Below are positions 1 through 10,432 of a stretch of 64,000 bases of DNA, piece after piece. Made by a program: the position numbers and the translations under genes. The number at the start of each line of letters is the position of its first letter. The stretch's first letter is position 1. Source of the DNA: Schizonepeta tenuifolia (taxonomy: Eukaryota; Streptophyta; Magnoliopsida; Lamiales; Lamiaceae). The stretch covers positions 90,196,872 through 90,260,871 of the forward strand of contig CM055956.1 of assembly GCA_029490685.1 (NCBI GenBank), given 5' to 3'. The notes beneath the pieces are model-generated. The model was not told where the DNA came from. It saw only the letters and a program-made list of their open reading frames with translations, and searched no databases.

Positions 1-1150
1 ATGGGACTTATCGTAATTTATTTTGAAGTTTAAAATATTAATAAAAAATTAGTGGGATTATTTCTAAAAATGAAAAAACCACGTGAAGAATGTAAAAAAA
101 ATTTAGACCATACTTATGATGAACATAGGGAGCAATACTTTCTCTCATTCAGAAGACAATTATACATAAAAATTAGGAAGAGTTTTGTTTCTTCCATTCC
201 ATTCCACTCCACATGTAAGTATATTCTCCAAACATACAAATCATGCTCACTTATTAAAATACTTATTCATTTTGATTTTATTACTATAATATTATTCGTC
301 GATCCAAATCACTACTTAGTCAAAATCGTTTGATGAAAGATAAATTTCAGCATCTGCAATAATAGAACAACCTAATCTAACCTTATCCCATATTTTAGAG
401 ACGAAAAAAGCAACCAAAACCCTAATCATATTCTGAAGCAAGCATAGTAATTATTTAAATTATCTTTTGGACAAATCAGATCGATAATTGTTGTCTTAAG
501 CAGACAAGATTGTCAGTTAATTACTCATTAAACCATTTGCTTTTCATGTGATAATCTTTTCTAAATTAATTGCGATTAATTCAAAGTAATTATTTTAAAA
601 ATCATCGAACCGTATTGGCTGCAGCGCCGTGGAATCAATTCATGTAGACATGTTATAATCACCCACTTGTATTATATTAATCGCTAATTATCCGTTAAAT
701 TATGATTATCTGTACGCTAATCTTGTTCGAATTGCGAATTACGAATACGCCCCTCCAACCTTTTGTAAAAGTACGCCAACACCCTCCAGGTGACGAGGAT
801 TTACATTGATGCCCCTAGGCGGGACCCACCAGATCTGCATCTAACGCTTTACTTATGCCCATGCATTCTAAGTTGGTTCATATTTTTCTTCTTTTTCTTA
901 TTTCAAAATTCAAACTAAAAAGGATTCAGAGGAATCAAACGATTTTTTTTCTTCATCTAAAAATTATTCGTATTATAAAGTATATTTAATTTAATAATTT
1001 TCGTACTTCTACATTTTAATGAATGTAAAGTGGCCAGATTTTTATTTGTGTTTCGAGTATCGGATTCATGTTATATGCATCATAAAAATTGGTAACATGT
1101 TAGGATAGTTATATTGAAACATTGAGTATTGATATTTGGACAACAGTTGT
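1..1150. other. AT-rich intergenic DNA
   Basis: No gene is supported here. The short open frames are AT-rich and lack codon structure or recognisable motifs. I see no RNA gene and no clear transposon end before the fold-back element that begins near 1,151. Confidence 0.6.
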
Positions 1151-1442
1151 CCGGACAACGGTGTCATATTTATAATTAAATATTATTTCAAATTTTTTTA
1201 ATAATTAATATAGTTAGTGTTTTGTCTATAATACCCTTTTCCATTTAATTGTATGTTAATTTCTAATATTAATTAACATAAATTAATATCATGCACAATT
1301 TTTTGAAAATTTGAAATATTAATTAAATTTAAAGATTAATATATAATTAGGTGGGAAAGGGTATTATAGATAAAACATTAATTATATCAATTATTAAAAA
1401 ATTGAAAACCTATTTAATTATAAATATTAATTGTTGTCTGAA
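1151..1442. mobile_element. Fold-back MITE with ~100-bp inverted arms
   Basis: The arm at about 1,151-1,250 is repeated in reverse complement at about 1,341-1,442. Shared blocks include atatttataattaaat and gtctataataccctt, with scattered mismatches and small gaps. The ~90-bp centre is AT-rich and non-coding. Arms this long suggest a fold-back or Mutator-like MITE. I could not see a convincing target-site duplication, so the superfamily is open. Confidence 0.7.
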
Positions 1443-1789
1443 TATCTTTATTCTTTCTAATAATCTTTTATGTAGTGAGATCATTTCTATCTGTAATTAT
1501 TACTACTATCCAGTATTTTACCTAATAGTAATAGTAGTCATAAAAGTACGTATATCTTGCTAATTTTAGATAAGAAGAAAATCTAGCTTATACGATAGAG
1601 ATATTAAGATAAAGGATGGACTTTGAAGCAAGAAACATAGTATATTAGTGTTAAGAGATTCTTAATTAAGTCCAACTAGACAAATAGGCAATCAATGTGT
1701 TTTCGTTAAAAAAATAAAAATAGCGACGATTGCTAACTCAATTCACAAAAACCAAATATCTTGAATGCTATAAACTAGTAATGGTTGTT

Positions 1790-2520
1790 TAGTTCGTTTT
1801 TGTGTGTATTGTGTGTTATTATTTGTACGTGTTTTGCATGCTATTGTTCGTTTTTTGCCACAAGTTGTGGTTCTATTTTATGGTTTTTGGTGTTTTGGTG
1901 TGTATAGGTACGTTGGTGGTTGATGATGCAATATCGGGTTGGAAAAAATGGAAGAAGAAGTACAATCGGTGGAGAAAGGAACAAATAAGGAATCCCACCG
2001 GAGTGGAAAAGCAGCTGGCGCTGGAATGATTTGCGGCTTGAAGATCCCCGTCGGCGCGGGAAACTTTTGCACTGAAGGATGTCCGCCGGCGCTGGGTTCC
2101 CACCGGCTCTGGCGGACGGTTATCTTCAGTAGTATAAAGGAAATTTGTCAGTTTCTAGACGGGAATCTTCCATTCTCTCTCGTTTTTAGCTTAGGAAAAC
2201 AACAAAAACTTTGTAGAATTTGTTCCTTACATTTTCTTGTTCAAACACTTTTAGATTTTGCTTTAGCTTTTTAGTATCGTTGATCGTTGAAGATTTCTAA
2301 GCACTTTGTAAGAATTCTTAGCTATAAAAACTCAACAAGAATTTGGTTAGAATGTATAGGATAGTTTTTAAATTTCGTGTTAGCTCGATTACTTTGCCCT
2401 GTTAAGCTTTCCTTGTGATACGACTTTGGTTAACTTATTGCACTACATTGATCTTGTTTTCTTGCGAGCAACTTTTAAGTGCACTTTTAGTTGATTCACT
2501 AGTATATTAGAGTACTACCA
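1790..2520 (+). repeat. Dispersed repeat remnant, copy 1 (plus orientation)
   Basis: This stretch matches the reverse complement of about 3,360-4,640 in several blocks. The blocks are a gt-rich leader ending in a short open frame with a VVD motif, a GC-rich coding-like block near 1,980-2,110, and a block near 2,390-2,510 containing gcgagcaa and cacttttagttgatt. The blocks are collinear but diverged. The overall look is of leader or gag-proximal sequence from an LTR retrotransposon, but no protein domain is recognisable and I cannot name the family. Confidence 0.5.
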
Positions 2521-2542
2521 TATTTAATCGTAATTAAAATAG

Positions 2543-2748
2543 TACTTCCTCCGTCCACAAAATGGTTGCCACATTGTGGACGACACGAATTTTAAGAAAA
2601 TGGTAGGTAGTTATGAATTATAGTGAGTATTGTTGTAAGTAGAGTAAGGGTCCTACAATAAATGTGAGCGGAGTAGCAAAAGTGACAACTATTTCGTGGA
2701 CAAATTTAAGTAGTAAAAGTGGTGATTATTTCGTGAATGGAGGGAGTA
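2543..2748. mobile_element. Stowaway MITE (Tc1/mariner type)
   Basis: The left end reads tacttcctccgtccacaaaa. The right end reads gtgaatggagggagta, its inverted partner. The length is about 205 bp. TA at both ends and the CTCCCTCCGTCC-type terminus are diagnostic of plant Stowaway elements. There is no coding content. Confidence 0.9.
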
Positions 2749-3359
2749 TGATACTATATAGCGCAATGCCGACACAATTTCTATTATACAATAACCGGTA
2801 GAAATTTGATTTTAGTCCAACACTTTTATAAAATTAATTAAACAAAATATCGTACGAGTTCTTTCGATCCACATGAGAGAGAGAGAGAGGGAGAGAAATA
2901 TCATTAAAAGTTTAGTGTTTGTTCCGTAGCTTTAGCATGATGATAAGACTCGCAACCTTATCGTCTTGTCGATTATGAAAATATGGATAGCTCTAATCTA
3001 ATTAATTAACACTAGCTATTATTGATTCGTTTAGACATTTGACTAAATTTAATCAGCCATTTTCATTTATGTTTTTGGGGACATTTTGACGTTGTACATA
3101 AATTTCCTTTATGGCTGAATGAAAATAAACAATTATTGTGTAACTCAGACTTATTGAATTTAATGACTTTTCCTTTTCTAAACTTGATTCCCACTCAAAT
3201 TTTTATTAAACTTGGTATATAACTTAGCCCTTTATAACAACAAAATAATTTTCTTTTAATTTTGAAATAATTCAGCATATATATCTTAAAAAACACTATA
3301 AATTATTATTAGTCAATACCAGCCTCAAAAAGATTGCGTAATTAATTGTTTACGAGCAT

Positions 3360-4640
3360 TAAATCAACTAAAAGTGTAATTCTTAATTGCTCGCAAGAGA
3401 ACGAGATCCTATGTAGTATAACTAGCTAACCCAAGTCGAATTTCAAGGAAAACTTAACAAGGCAATGGAGTCATGCTTTGCACAAGAAAATAAAAACATC
3501 ATACATATTCTAATCAAAAGAGATTTTGTTGATTAATACTAAAAACAAGAACAAGTATAAGTTGCAAATAAATCGATCAAATAAAAGATATCTAGGACCA
3601 GGATTTCATCTCCTCGAGATAACACAAACAATTATCACGTGACGTGCAACATATTAATTCATACAAACTTCCCCTACGTAAGAATTGAAATACTAACTTT
3701 CATATTCGTAAATCAAATCTCCGCTAAGTAGATTATACGAAATAATCCTAGTTAGATTACGCATCTTCGATTAAATCTAACGTTGATTGAACCTAGATCA
3801 AATGACAAACTCTTCTCTCGATCTCATTTATAGTTTAACACAATCTAACTTTGGCCAAAAGCTCGATTACATGCAAAACAATTCAATCAACCATCACATA
3901 TACATAATAACTGATAATTATCCCGATTCAATCATCCCAAATCCTAAACTAATAAATTTTAACTCATGTTGCAGAAAATGAAATGTAATGAACCGAAGAA
4001 AAACATTTGCATAAACAAAATAGAATCCTTATAGAATATTATGAAGTCACCAAGGAACCAAGTTCTGAAAACTAAAAGTAAATCTAAACGCTTGAGGAAA
4101 TTGAAAGCTAAATGTAGAGTTTTCTTTCTAAGACTAAGTACCAGAGAAAAAATGAGAGAGTCCGCAAAATATGCTTCCAAATCCGCATAAATAACTGATG
4201 GAAAACGTGAAAACTTCTTAAGAAATCGTTCGCCAGTGCCGGCGGAGAATGTCGCGCCGTAATGTTGTCCAGCGGCGGCTGGAATCTTGCTTTCTTCTGC
4301 GTTTCCCGCGCCGGCGGAATCCAGCTCGCCGAAGTTAGCTCCCGCGTCGGTGGGATTTCTAGCGGCGGCTCAGTGAGATTTTCAACTTCAACCTTTTCCT
4401 TCTCAATTCCACTCCTTTTTCCATCTTTCGATCTCGATACTTCTTCATCGACTACCTGCATACCTACACACCAAATCACCAAACACCAAACATACGACCA
4501 CAACTCGTGGTAAAAAATAACAAAAACATTCAAAACACACACAAATAATAACACGAAAAACACACAAAAATGAACTAAATAAGCATCCACAATGGTTGAG
4601 ACACTTAGGTGTCTCAATCTCTTATAGTCTCCACATTGAG
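3360..4640 (-). repeat. Dispersed repeat remnant, copy 2 (minus orientation)
   Basis: This is the inverted partner of the repeat at 1,790-2,520. On the minus strand it contains a 178-codon open frame (4,644-4,108) whose middle part is proline- and charge-rich and corresponds to the GC-rich block of copy 1. The N-terminal part of that frame is probably leader sequence read by chance. No known domain is visible. I treat it as decayed transposon sequence, not a host gene. Confidence 0.45.
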
Positions 4641-4873
4641 ACATTTACTCACAATGGAGTTGTCTTAATAGTATCTCAATAGAATTAATTTTAAAAATGA
4701 AATCGAGACATCTTAATAGAATTGAGCTGCCAATGGTGTTTCAATGGTGTCTCGATGGTGCATGTCAATGAAATCAAAACGTCTCGAAATTTAGAGACAA
4801 GGATCGAGACGACCGTCTCAATGACAGGAGCTCGAGCTCAAGACGGGGATCGAGCCCCAAATGCAAATGCTCT
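4582..4873. mobile_element. MITE, probably PIF/Harbinger (Tourist-like)
   Basis: The element begins agcatccacaatgg and ends aaatgcaaatgctct, forming an imperfect terminal inverted repeat. The interior is rich in variants of gagac/gtctc. It is about 290 bp and non-coding. The agcat...caatgg terminus resembles that of the larger element at 61,170-62,053. Superfamily assignment is by terminus style and a possible 3-bp TAA/TTA target duplication. Confidence 0.6.
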
Positions 4874-5427
4874 TATAAAATATAGTTCTGTTGAGTTGTA
4901 ACATTTTCTTCCCCACCTCATTCATCCATGTCCTCAATATAATTTTAAACTAAAATCGAAACACTTACTTTGTCGTTCAAAAAAAATATCTTACAGATTA
5001 AAGTGCAACTCGACATCTATTATGGATAATAAGTTCTTCCCTTAAAAGTTAATACTATCAATTAAAATCGTTAAAGTGAGAAAGAAATTCAGAACATTCA
5101 AAATATAACTAAAAGGGATTATTTTTTCTACTATTATTATTCAGGTGAAAAGACAGCACACAAGAATTAAGATAGGATATTCTCAAATGCCGTCCCCCAC
5201 TCAACACGTCTCCAATTTCTCTCATCCATACAAACTAGACAAATATCAAATTTATATGTAAAATGTCCTTTAGTTGAAAATTAATTTTCTAAATATCAAC
5301 CAAAAATATTGATATGCTTCATGCAAATTAAAAATTGTGCGTACGGCCATCCACACACCGTGTAATTCATCATAATTAAAAAAAATAAAAATGAATTAGG
5401 AGCAACTAATGGAATATGGTTACTGGT

Positions 5428-6104
5428 TAGGGATGACAATGGAGTAGGTTTTTGTGGATACCTACACTCTCAAATCCTGATGGGATGTATTTGAAAAATA
5501 TTACTAAATGATTTTGGGATGAGTTTGAGTAGAAACATGCAAATCCGTGACGAGTTTGGATCGCATTTGGGCAATTAGCTCTGGATACCGGCTATCCACC
5601 CATTTATAAGATAAAAAATATTATATGTATATAATTTATTATATAATTATATATATTAGTATAGATATTAGTAATAGATTTAGAGTTTTATATTATTTTC
5701 TTAGCCCGCACACGCATTCCGTAAGAATCGATTCTTTAATGTTTCCCCTCTACTTCTGTAAATCTACTTTCGAAATATGACGACACATCGACAACATTAA
5801 TAATTCATAATCTTCCAGATAAGTTTTAAGAGTTTGTAAGTTTGTAGTACTTTGCTTTGAAATTAATTTTAGTGAAATTTTCTATTGATGTTTATGTTTT
5901 AATCATATATATAATATTTTATTATTTGATGTTTACTTTTTAGTATTTGGGTTTTTAGTAGGTAATATTACTCAACGGGTTCGGGTAGGGTACGAGTTTA
6001 AAATTTATTTTTTAATTGGATTTGGGTGTAAAAAAATTTCACAGATTTCGGTTTGAATTTGGGAAATGCTTGATGGATGGATACCCGACCCATTGTCATT
6101 CCTA
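5428..6104. mobile_element. hAT-like MITE
   Basis: The left end tagggatgacaatgg is matched in reverse complement by ccattgtcattccta at the right end. This is the common plant hAT-MITE terminus. The words ggatac and acccgaccc close to the two ends extend the symmetry. The sequence aatatggtt lies near both boundaries and may be the target duplication. About 680 bp, AT-rich inside, with no transposase remnant. Confidence 0.75.
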
Positions 6105-7495
6105 AATATGGTTGTAATTAAAAAATAATGAGTTTATTAATAATCTTAATTTAAAATTTATTAATTATTAACATTTATTAAAAATTATTTTATAAAATTT
6201 TAATTAGAATTGATTGAAACAGAATGAACCGCTTGTTAAACACATTGAGCTACTTTTTAATATACACATTAAATAGGTCTCATTCTTCGGTAATACACCC
6301 TCTGTTTTTTTAAGTATCCAATTGAAAAAAATTAATTCATCCAACCCATTGAAATTATCATATTATTATTCGACACGAAAATTAAAAATAAGGGTAAAAA
6401 AATAAAAAAGTACGTAGTCTCATTACTTTTGAAGAATTAAGAATTTCTTTATTGAAAAATGACAATATTAGTGGGATATCTAAATAATAAAAGTATGACA
6501 ATATAACTGTATTGGAAAGAAAGATTACAAAAATCAAGGGAACATGAGATATTACTTTATTATTTTCCACGTTTAATGGTTACATTTTTCAATAACTTTT
6601 GTGAGGGTAAATTATGAATGTTGCACTGTTTTAATTTCAAATTTCGCATAGAACACTTAAAAGAGTTTTTCTGAATAGGACACTTAAAAGAAAAAATAGA
6701 GAGAGTAGCTTGTAAATCACATGAGAAAAAGTAATATAGTAAGAAAATTTTATACGACAACTTCAATGTTCATAAAGTGTTTGGTGTTATTCGAATTAAT
6801 ACGAATTATTTTTGCATTGCCAAGAAGACATGAATTATTTATCTGTTACACTTTTTTTGTGCTGTCATGTAAAATAGTTTTTATATTATCATATTTATTA
6901 TATTTCATTGGAACTATGTCCGTATCCACGATGGACATAAAATTACAAATCGATATAACACTATAGAGTGGCTTATCAACGGCCTCTCGTAGAGCACATA
7001 GCACCATTTTATGTATAATAGCATAAGCCTAATGTGTAATAAATTATAAATAGGTACTCTAAATTTATATGTTACAAAAATTAGGTGCATATACTAAAGA
7101 TGACATCGACCCCACGAGAGCAGAAATATAATCTTCATTTAAATATACATATATATTCAGAAAAAAATTAAAACTCAACGTCTAAAATTAGAACAACATG
7201 GACCTATTTTATCTACTCATTTATTAAAATTTACTGTATAAGAAATAATCCATGCAACAATTAATTAAATTTTCATAATATCAAAAATCTAACTCTCAGT
7301 TGATTTCCCTTGAATCCAAATATTAAATGCGCCTTATCCCTAAACAAATGCAGAACTAATCCGTCCTCTGCCAAACAGCCCCTTATCCTCAACTTTTAAT
7401 TCTGATATTTTATTTAATTTTATTGACAAATAAATCAAAAATCCAGCATTACATTGTACGGTCATCACGTTTCACAAAGCCTTTTTTCCTCGTCG
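6105..7495. other. AT-rich intergenic DNA upstream of the MYB gene
   Basis: No gene is supported. A possible decayed Stowaway begins near 6,294 (taatacaccctctg), but its right end is not recognisable. The last ~150 bp are the proximal promoter of the MYB gene. Confidence 0.5.
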
Positions 7496-7504
7496 TATAT
7501 AAAA
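7496..7504 (+). promoter_or_regulatory. TATA box of the MYB gene
   Basis: The sequence tatataaaa lies about 100 bp upstream of the MYB start codon and directly precedes a GC-containing leader with a (GA)n run at about 7,567-7,598. The spacing suits transcription start about 30 bp downstream. Confidence 0.65.
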
Positions 7505-7600
7505 CGCGCTCTATTCCTTTCCACCAATTCATTCATTTCACTCAATCCAATTTCCGTTCCGTTTTGGAGAGAGAGAGAGAGAGAGAGATAGAGAGAGAAA

Positions 7601-7935
7601 ATGTCGCAGAGCAGCGAGGCGCCGTCCGCCGCAGCCACAAGCGGCGGCGAGATCATGCTGTTTGGTGTGAGAGTTAGAGTTGATCCGATGAGGAAGAGCG
7701 TCAGTATGAATAATCTGTCTGAATACGAGCCTGTTGTTAACAGCGAGATGCCGCCCAAGGATGCGGCGGACGCCGGCGCCGGCTACGCCTCCGCCGATGA
7801 CGCCACGCCTCAGCCCTCCGGCGGGAATCGCGAGCGTAAGCGAGGTTAGATCTCCGATCATCATGTGATTTGCAATCATTTAGTGTTTTGGTTGACTCTG
7901 AGATTGTTTGTGTTACTGATGTTCTGATCATCGAA

Positions 7936-7978
<43 letters not shown>

Positions 7979-9154
7979 CAAGCGCGTATACACGCGTTTC
8001 GTTTTAGAGAAGTTCTCTCCAATTGTTTTGATAATCTGATTATGGGTTCATATGACAATCAGATATAAATTTTGTTGAATCGGCTGTGCAACTTGAAATT
8101 TCATGGTTAAAATCTGCATTTACTGAAATTAACGTGGTGAAAGATGATTAATGTGGTGAGAAGCGAGAGCATGTTGTTGATTTATGAATTGTTTTGGATT
8201 TGTTTTCAGGAGTTCCATGGACTGAGGAAGAACACAAGCTATTCCTTGTCGGATTGCAGAAGGTTGGAAGGGGAGATTGGAGAGGAATCTCGAGAAATTA
8301 TGTTAAGACCCGCACTCCAACTCAAGTTGCTAGTCACGCTCAAAAATACTTCCTCCGCCGGAATAACATCAATCGCCGCCGCCGCCGCTCAAGTCTTTTC
8401 GACATCACGACTGACTCGGTAATTACTTTCCCAGCGTTATATGTAGTATTTAATTTTTCTGTGTATTTATTCATAGTAATTATTAGAAGGATCGGTTGGT
8501 GCGAGCATTTCTTCTTGTTGGTGTTATGAATTGTAGATGTGATTGCTAAAGTAAATCTTGTATGTATACGGCTGCCAGCACGACTCTCTTGCTTTCCTTT
8601 TGTGGTGAAAGCAAAAGATGAGTGCTATGCTAAGCATTGTGGATAGCATTATTATCTTGTTGAATTTGAACTAGCAACATTAATCTCCTAGAATAGATAA
8701 GATCATCAAGATTTGTTTAATCGTGGAACAAGTTATAACAATAACACTAATGGTTTCTTGCTGGTTTTGTCATAAGGTTACTGCAATACCAATTGAGGAG
8801 GCCAAGATTCATCAAGAGAGCATAGTGCCTGTGCCTATGACCTCCAATGGCAATGGATTCTCAGTCGCTGTCGTGCCCTTCCCGGTGACAGCCGCCGCCC
8901 CCGTCTTGTTCTCGATGCAAACTGGGAATCATCCAGCTGAAAGGGCGAACGCTTCACCATCAATGCTCGTTCGTGTACCTCCTTCCTCGACAATGGTGGA
9001 TCTCAACATGAGGGAGCAAGTTGCAGTCGAGCCATCGCGTCTATCTTTGCGGCTATCTCTTTCTTCAGGGCAGGATCAGCCATCAACGCAGGCCTCAGCT
9101 TTCCAGATGATGAAGGGCTTCAAAAATGGAGATGGCATCATACGCGTTGCTTGA
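7601..9154 (+). CDS. SHAQKYF-type single-MYB transcription factor (MYB1R1-like)
   Basis: Predicted nuclear DNA-binding regulator of 276 residues. Three exons join in phase: 7,601-7,844, 8,210-8,418 and 8,777-9,154. Exon 1 carries a MLFGVRV segment, similar to the R/KLFGV repression motif, and a conserved MRKSVSMNNLSEYE block. Exon 2 encodes the MYB repeat, starting VPWTEEEH and containing SHAQKYF, the signature of the I-box/TATCCA-binding 1R-MYB group. The C-terminus has a SLRLSLSS stretch reminiscent of an EAR motif. The start is the first ATG after the GA-rich leader. No N-terminal CCHC knuckle is present, which separates it from the KUA1/MYBS3 subgroup. It lies tail to tail with the S6 kinase gene. 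Family membership is firm; repressor activity is an inference from motifs. Confidence 0.92.
7938..7973 (+). repeat. (CT)n microsatellite in MYB intron 1
   Basis: About 18 uninterrupted ct units lie in the first intron of the MYB gene, roughly 95 bp after the 5' splice site. Confidence 0.95.
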
Positions 9155-10432
9155 GTTTAATTCTCAGCATGAAATTGAGGAAATAAAACCAGCTCAAGAC
9201 ACAGCATGAATGTTAATTAGAACGAAATCCGTATACGGAAATAGGAAAGCTTAAATTTAATTAAGAAAATAGAGAATAGGAAAATTAGCTCGGCTAGAAA
9301 TTGATCTTTTTTTATTTTATTTTTATTTTTAATAGTTTTTGCATTGTACAGACCGGAGAAATATCATGCTGTGTTGTGTTGTACTCCTAATATTTTATTA
9401 GCTTCTTGCTTATTATTTTTGTCAAATTTTCTCTAAGGTTGAAAATAAAATAGTTGCCATTAGTAAGTGCTCGCTCTTTCACTAGTTGCTTTCATCTGTC
9501 TAATGCTTTGTGGTGTTTATGTCGTATTCTGTTTTTATCTTGTATATAATAAACGAGACTATAATTTCTTAATGTGTGTGTGTAGTGAGTGAGACTAGGT
9601 GCAAATCTTGAGGAAATCTTTGGTGATGGATGATTGTGACAGAAAAATTAGGTATTGCTATGTATGATTGATGGGAATGGTAGGTTGTGGTCCTATGGTA
9701 GGGACCTTTAGTTTCTTTGGCCGGTAACAAAATACTTAATCATATCTTTTGTTATCCACATATGTATGTGGTTGGATATTAAAGGTATTGAAATTTATAC
9801 TATTCACCAATATTGATCATTACGTTAGAATATATATATATAGACGTGAAATTTGAAATGTACTTTTGACTGTTTAACCCCATCGTTATATTCCATCTAT
9901 GCTAGTATCACACATTATTGTTGGTTGATATCTTCAAATTGTTCTTTTTTTTTCTTTTTTTTTTCTGGAAATTTGTATTTATTTTTTCCTAGAAAAGAAT
10001 AAGGAAAGAGTACATCATTGGGCTTCTCAACTCTCCAGCCCACTCGATTGGCCCATAATACATAATACAATCATTAAATAATGGAGAACCAATTTATTTC
10101 TTTTTCCTACGCCCAACTTATACCTTTTAAAAAAATTATTAATGATTAATTGAAATATCTGAAGATCTTACTTCCTTGTGTTAATTAATGGTTTCCAATA
10201 TCTACTTCAAAGTTATTCAGAATCCTCAAGAAACTAACATACATAAAAAGAACAAGGAAAAAAACAAACTATGCAGAATCTTCAAGAAACTAACATACAT
10301 AAAAAGAACAAGTTGAAAAACAAACTACTCCAACATAAGATAAATTAGCTATAGCTATAGAGTAACAAGAATCACTTACAAGGTCGATGCAATGTATTCA
10401 AGCATCCTTCCCATCGGCTCGAGTTGGTTCTT
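9155..10432. other. 3' intergenic region between MYB and S6K genes
   Basis: Two genes end towards each other here. An aataaa is seen at about 9,181, shortly after the MYB stop. A ~55-bp direct duplication lies at about 10,216-10,325, sharing aagaaactaacatacataaa, just beyond the S6K 3' end. No other gene is supported. Confidence 0.6.

Noticed and set aside
6294..6550. Possible Stowaway starting tacaccctctg
   Set aside because: The right terminus could not be recognised, so the element is not called.
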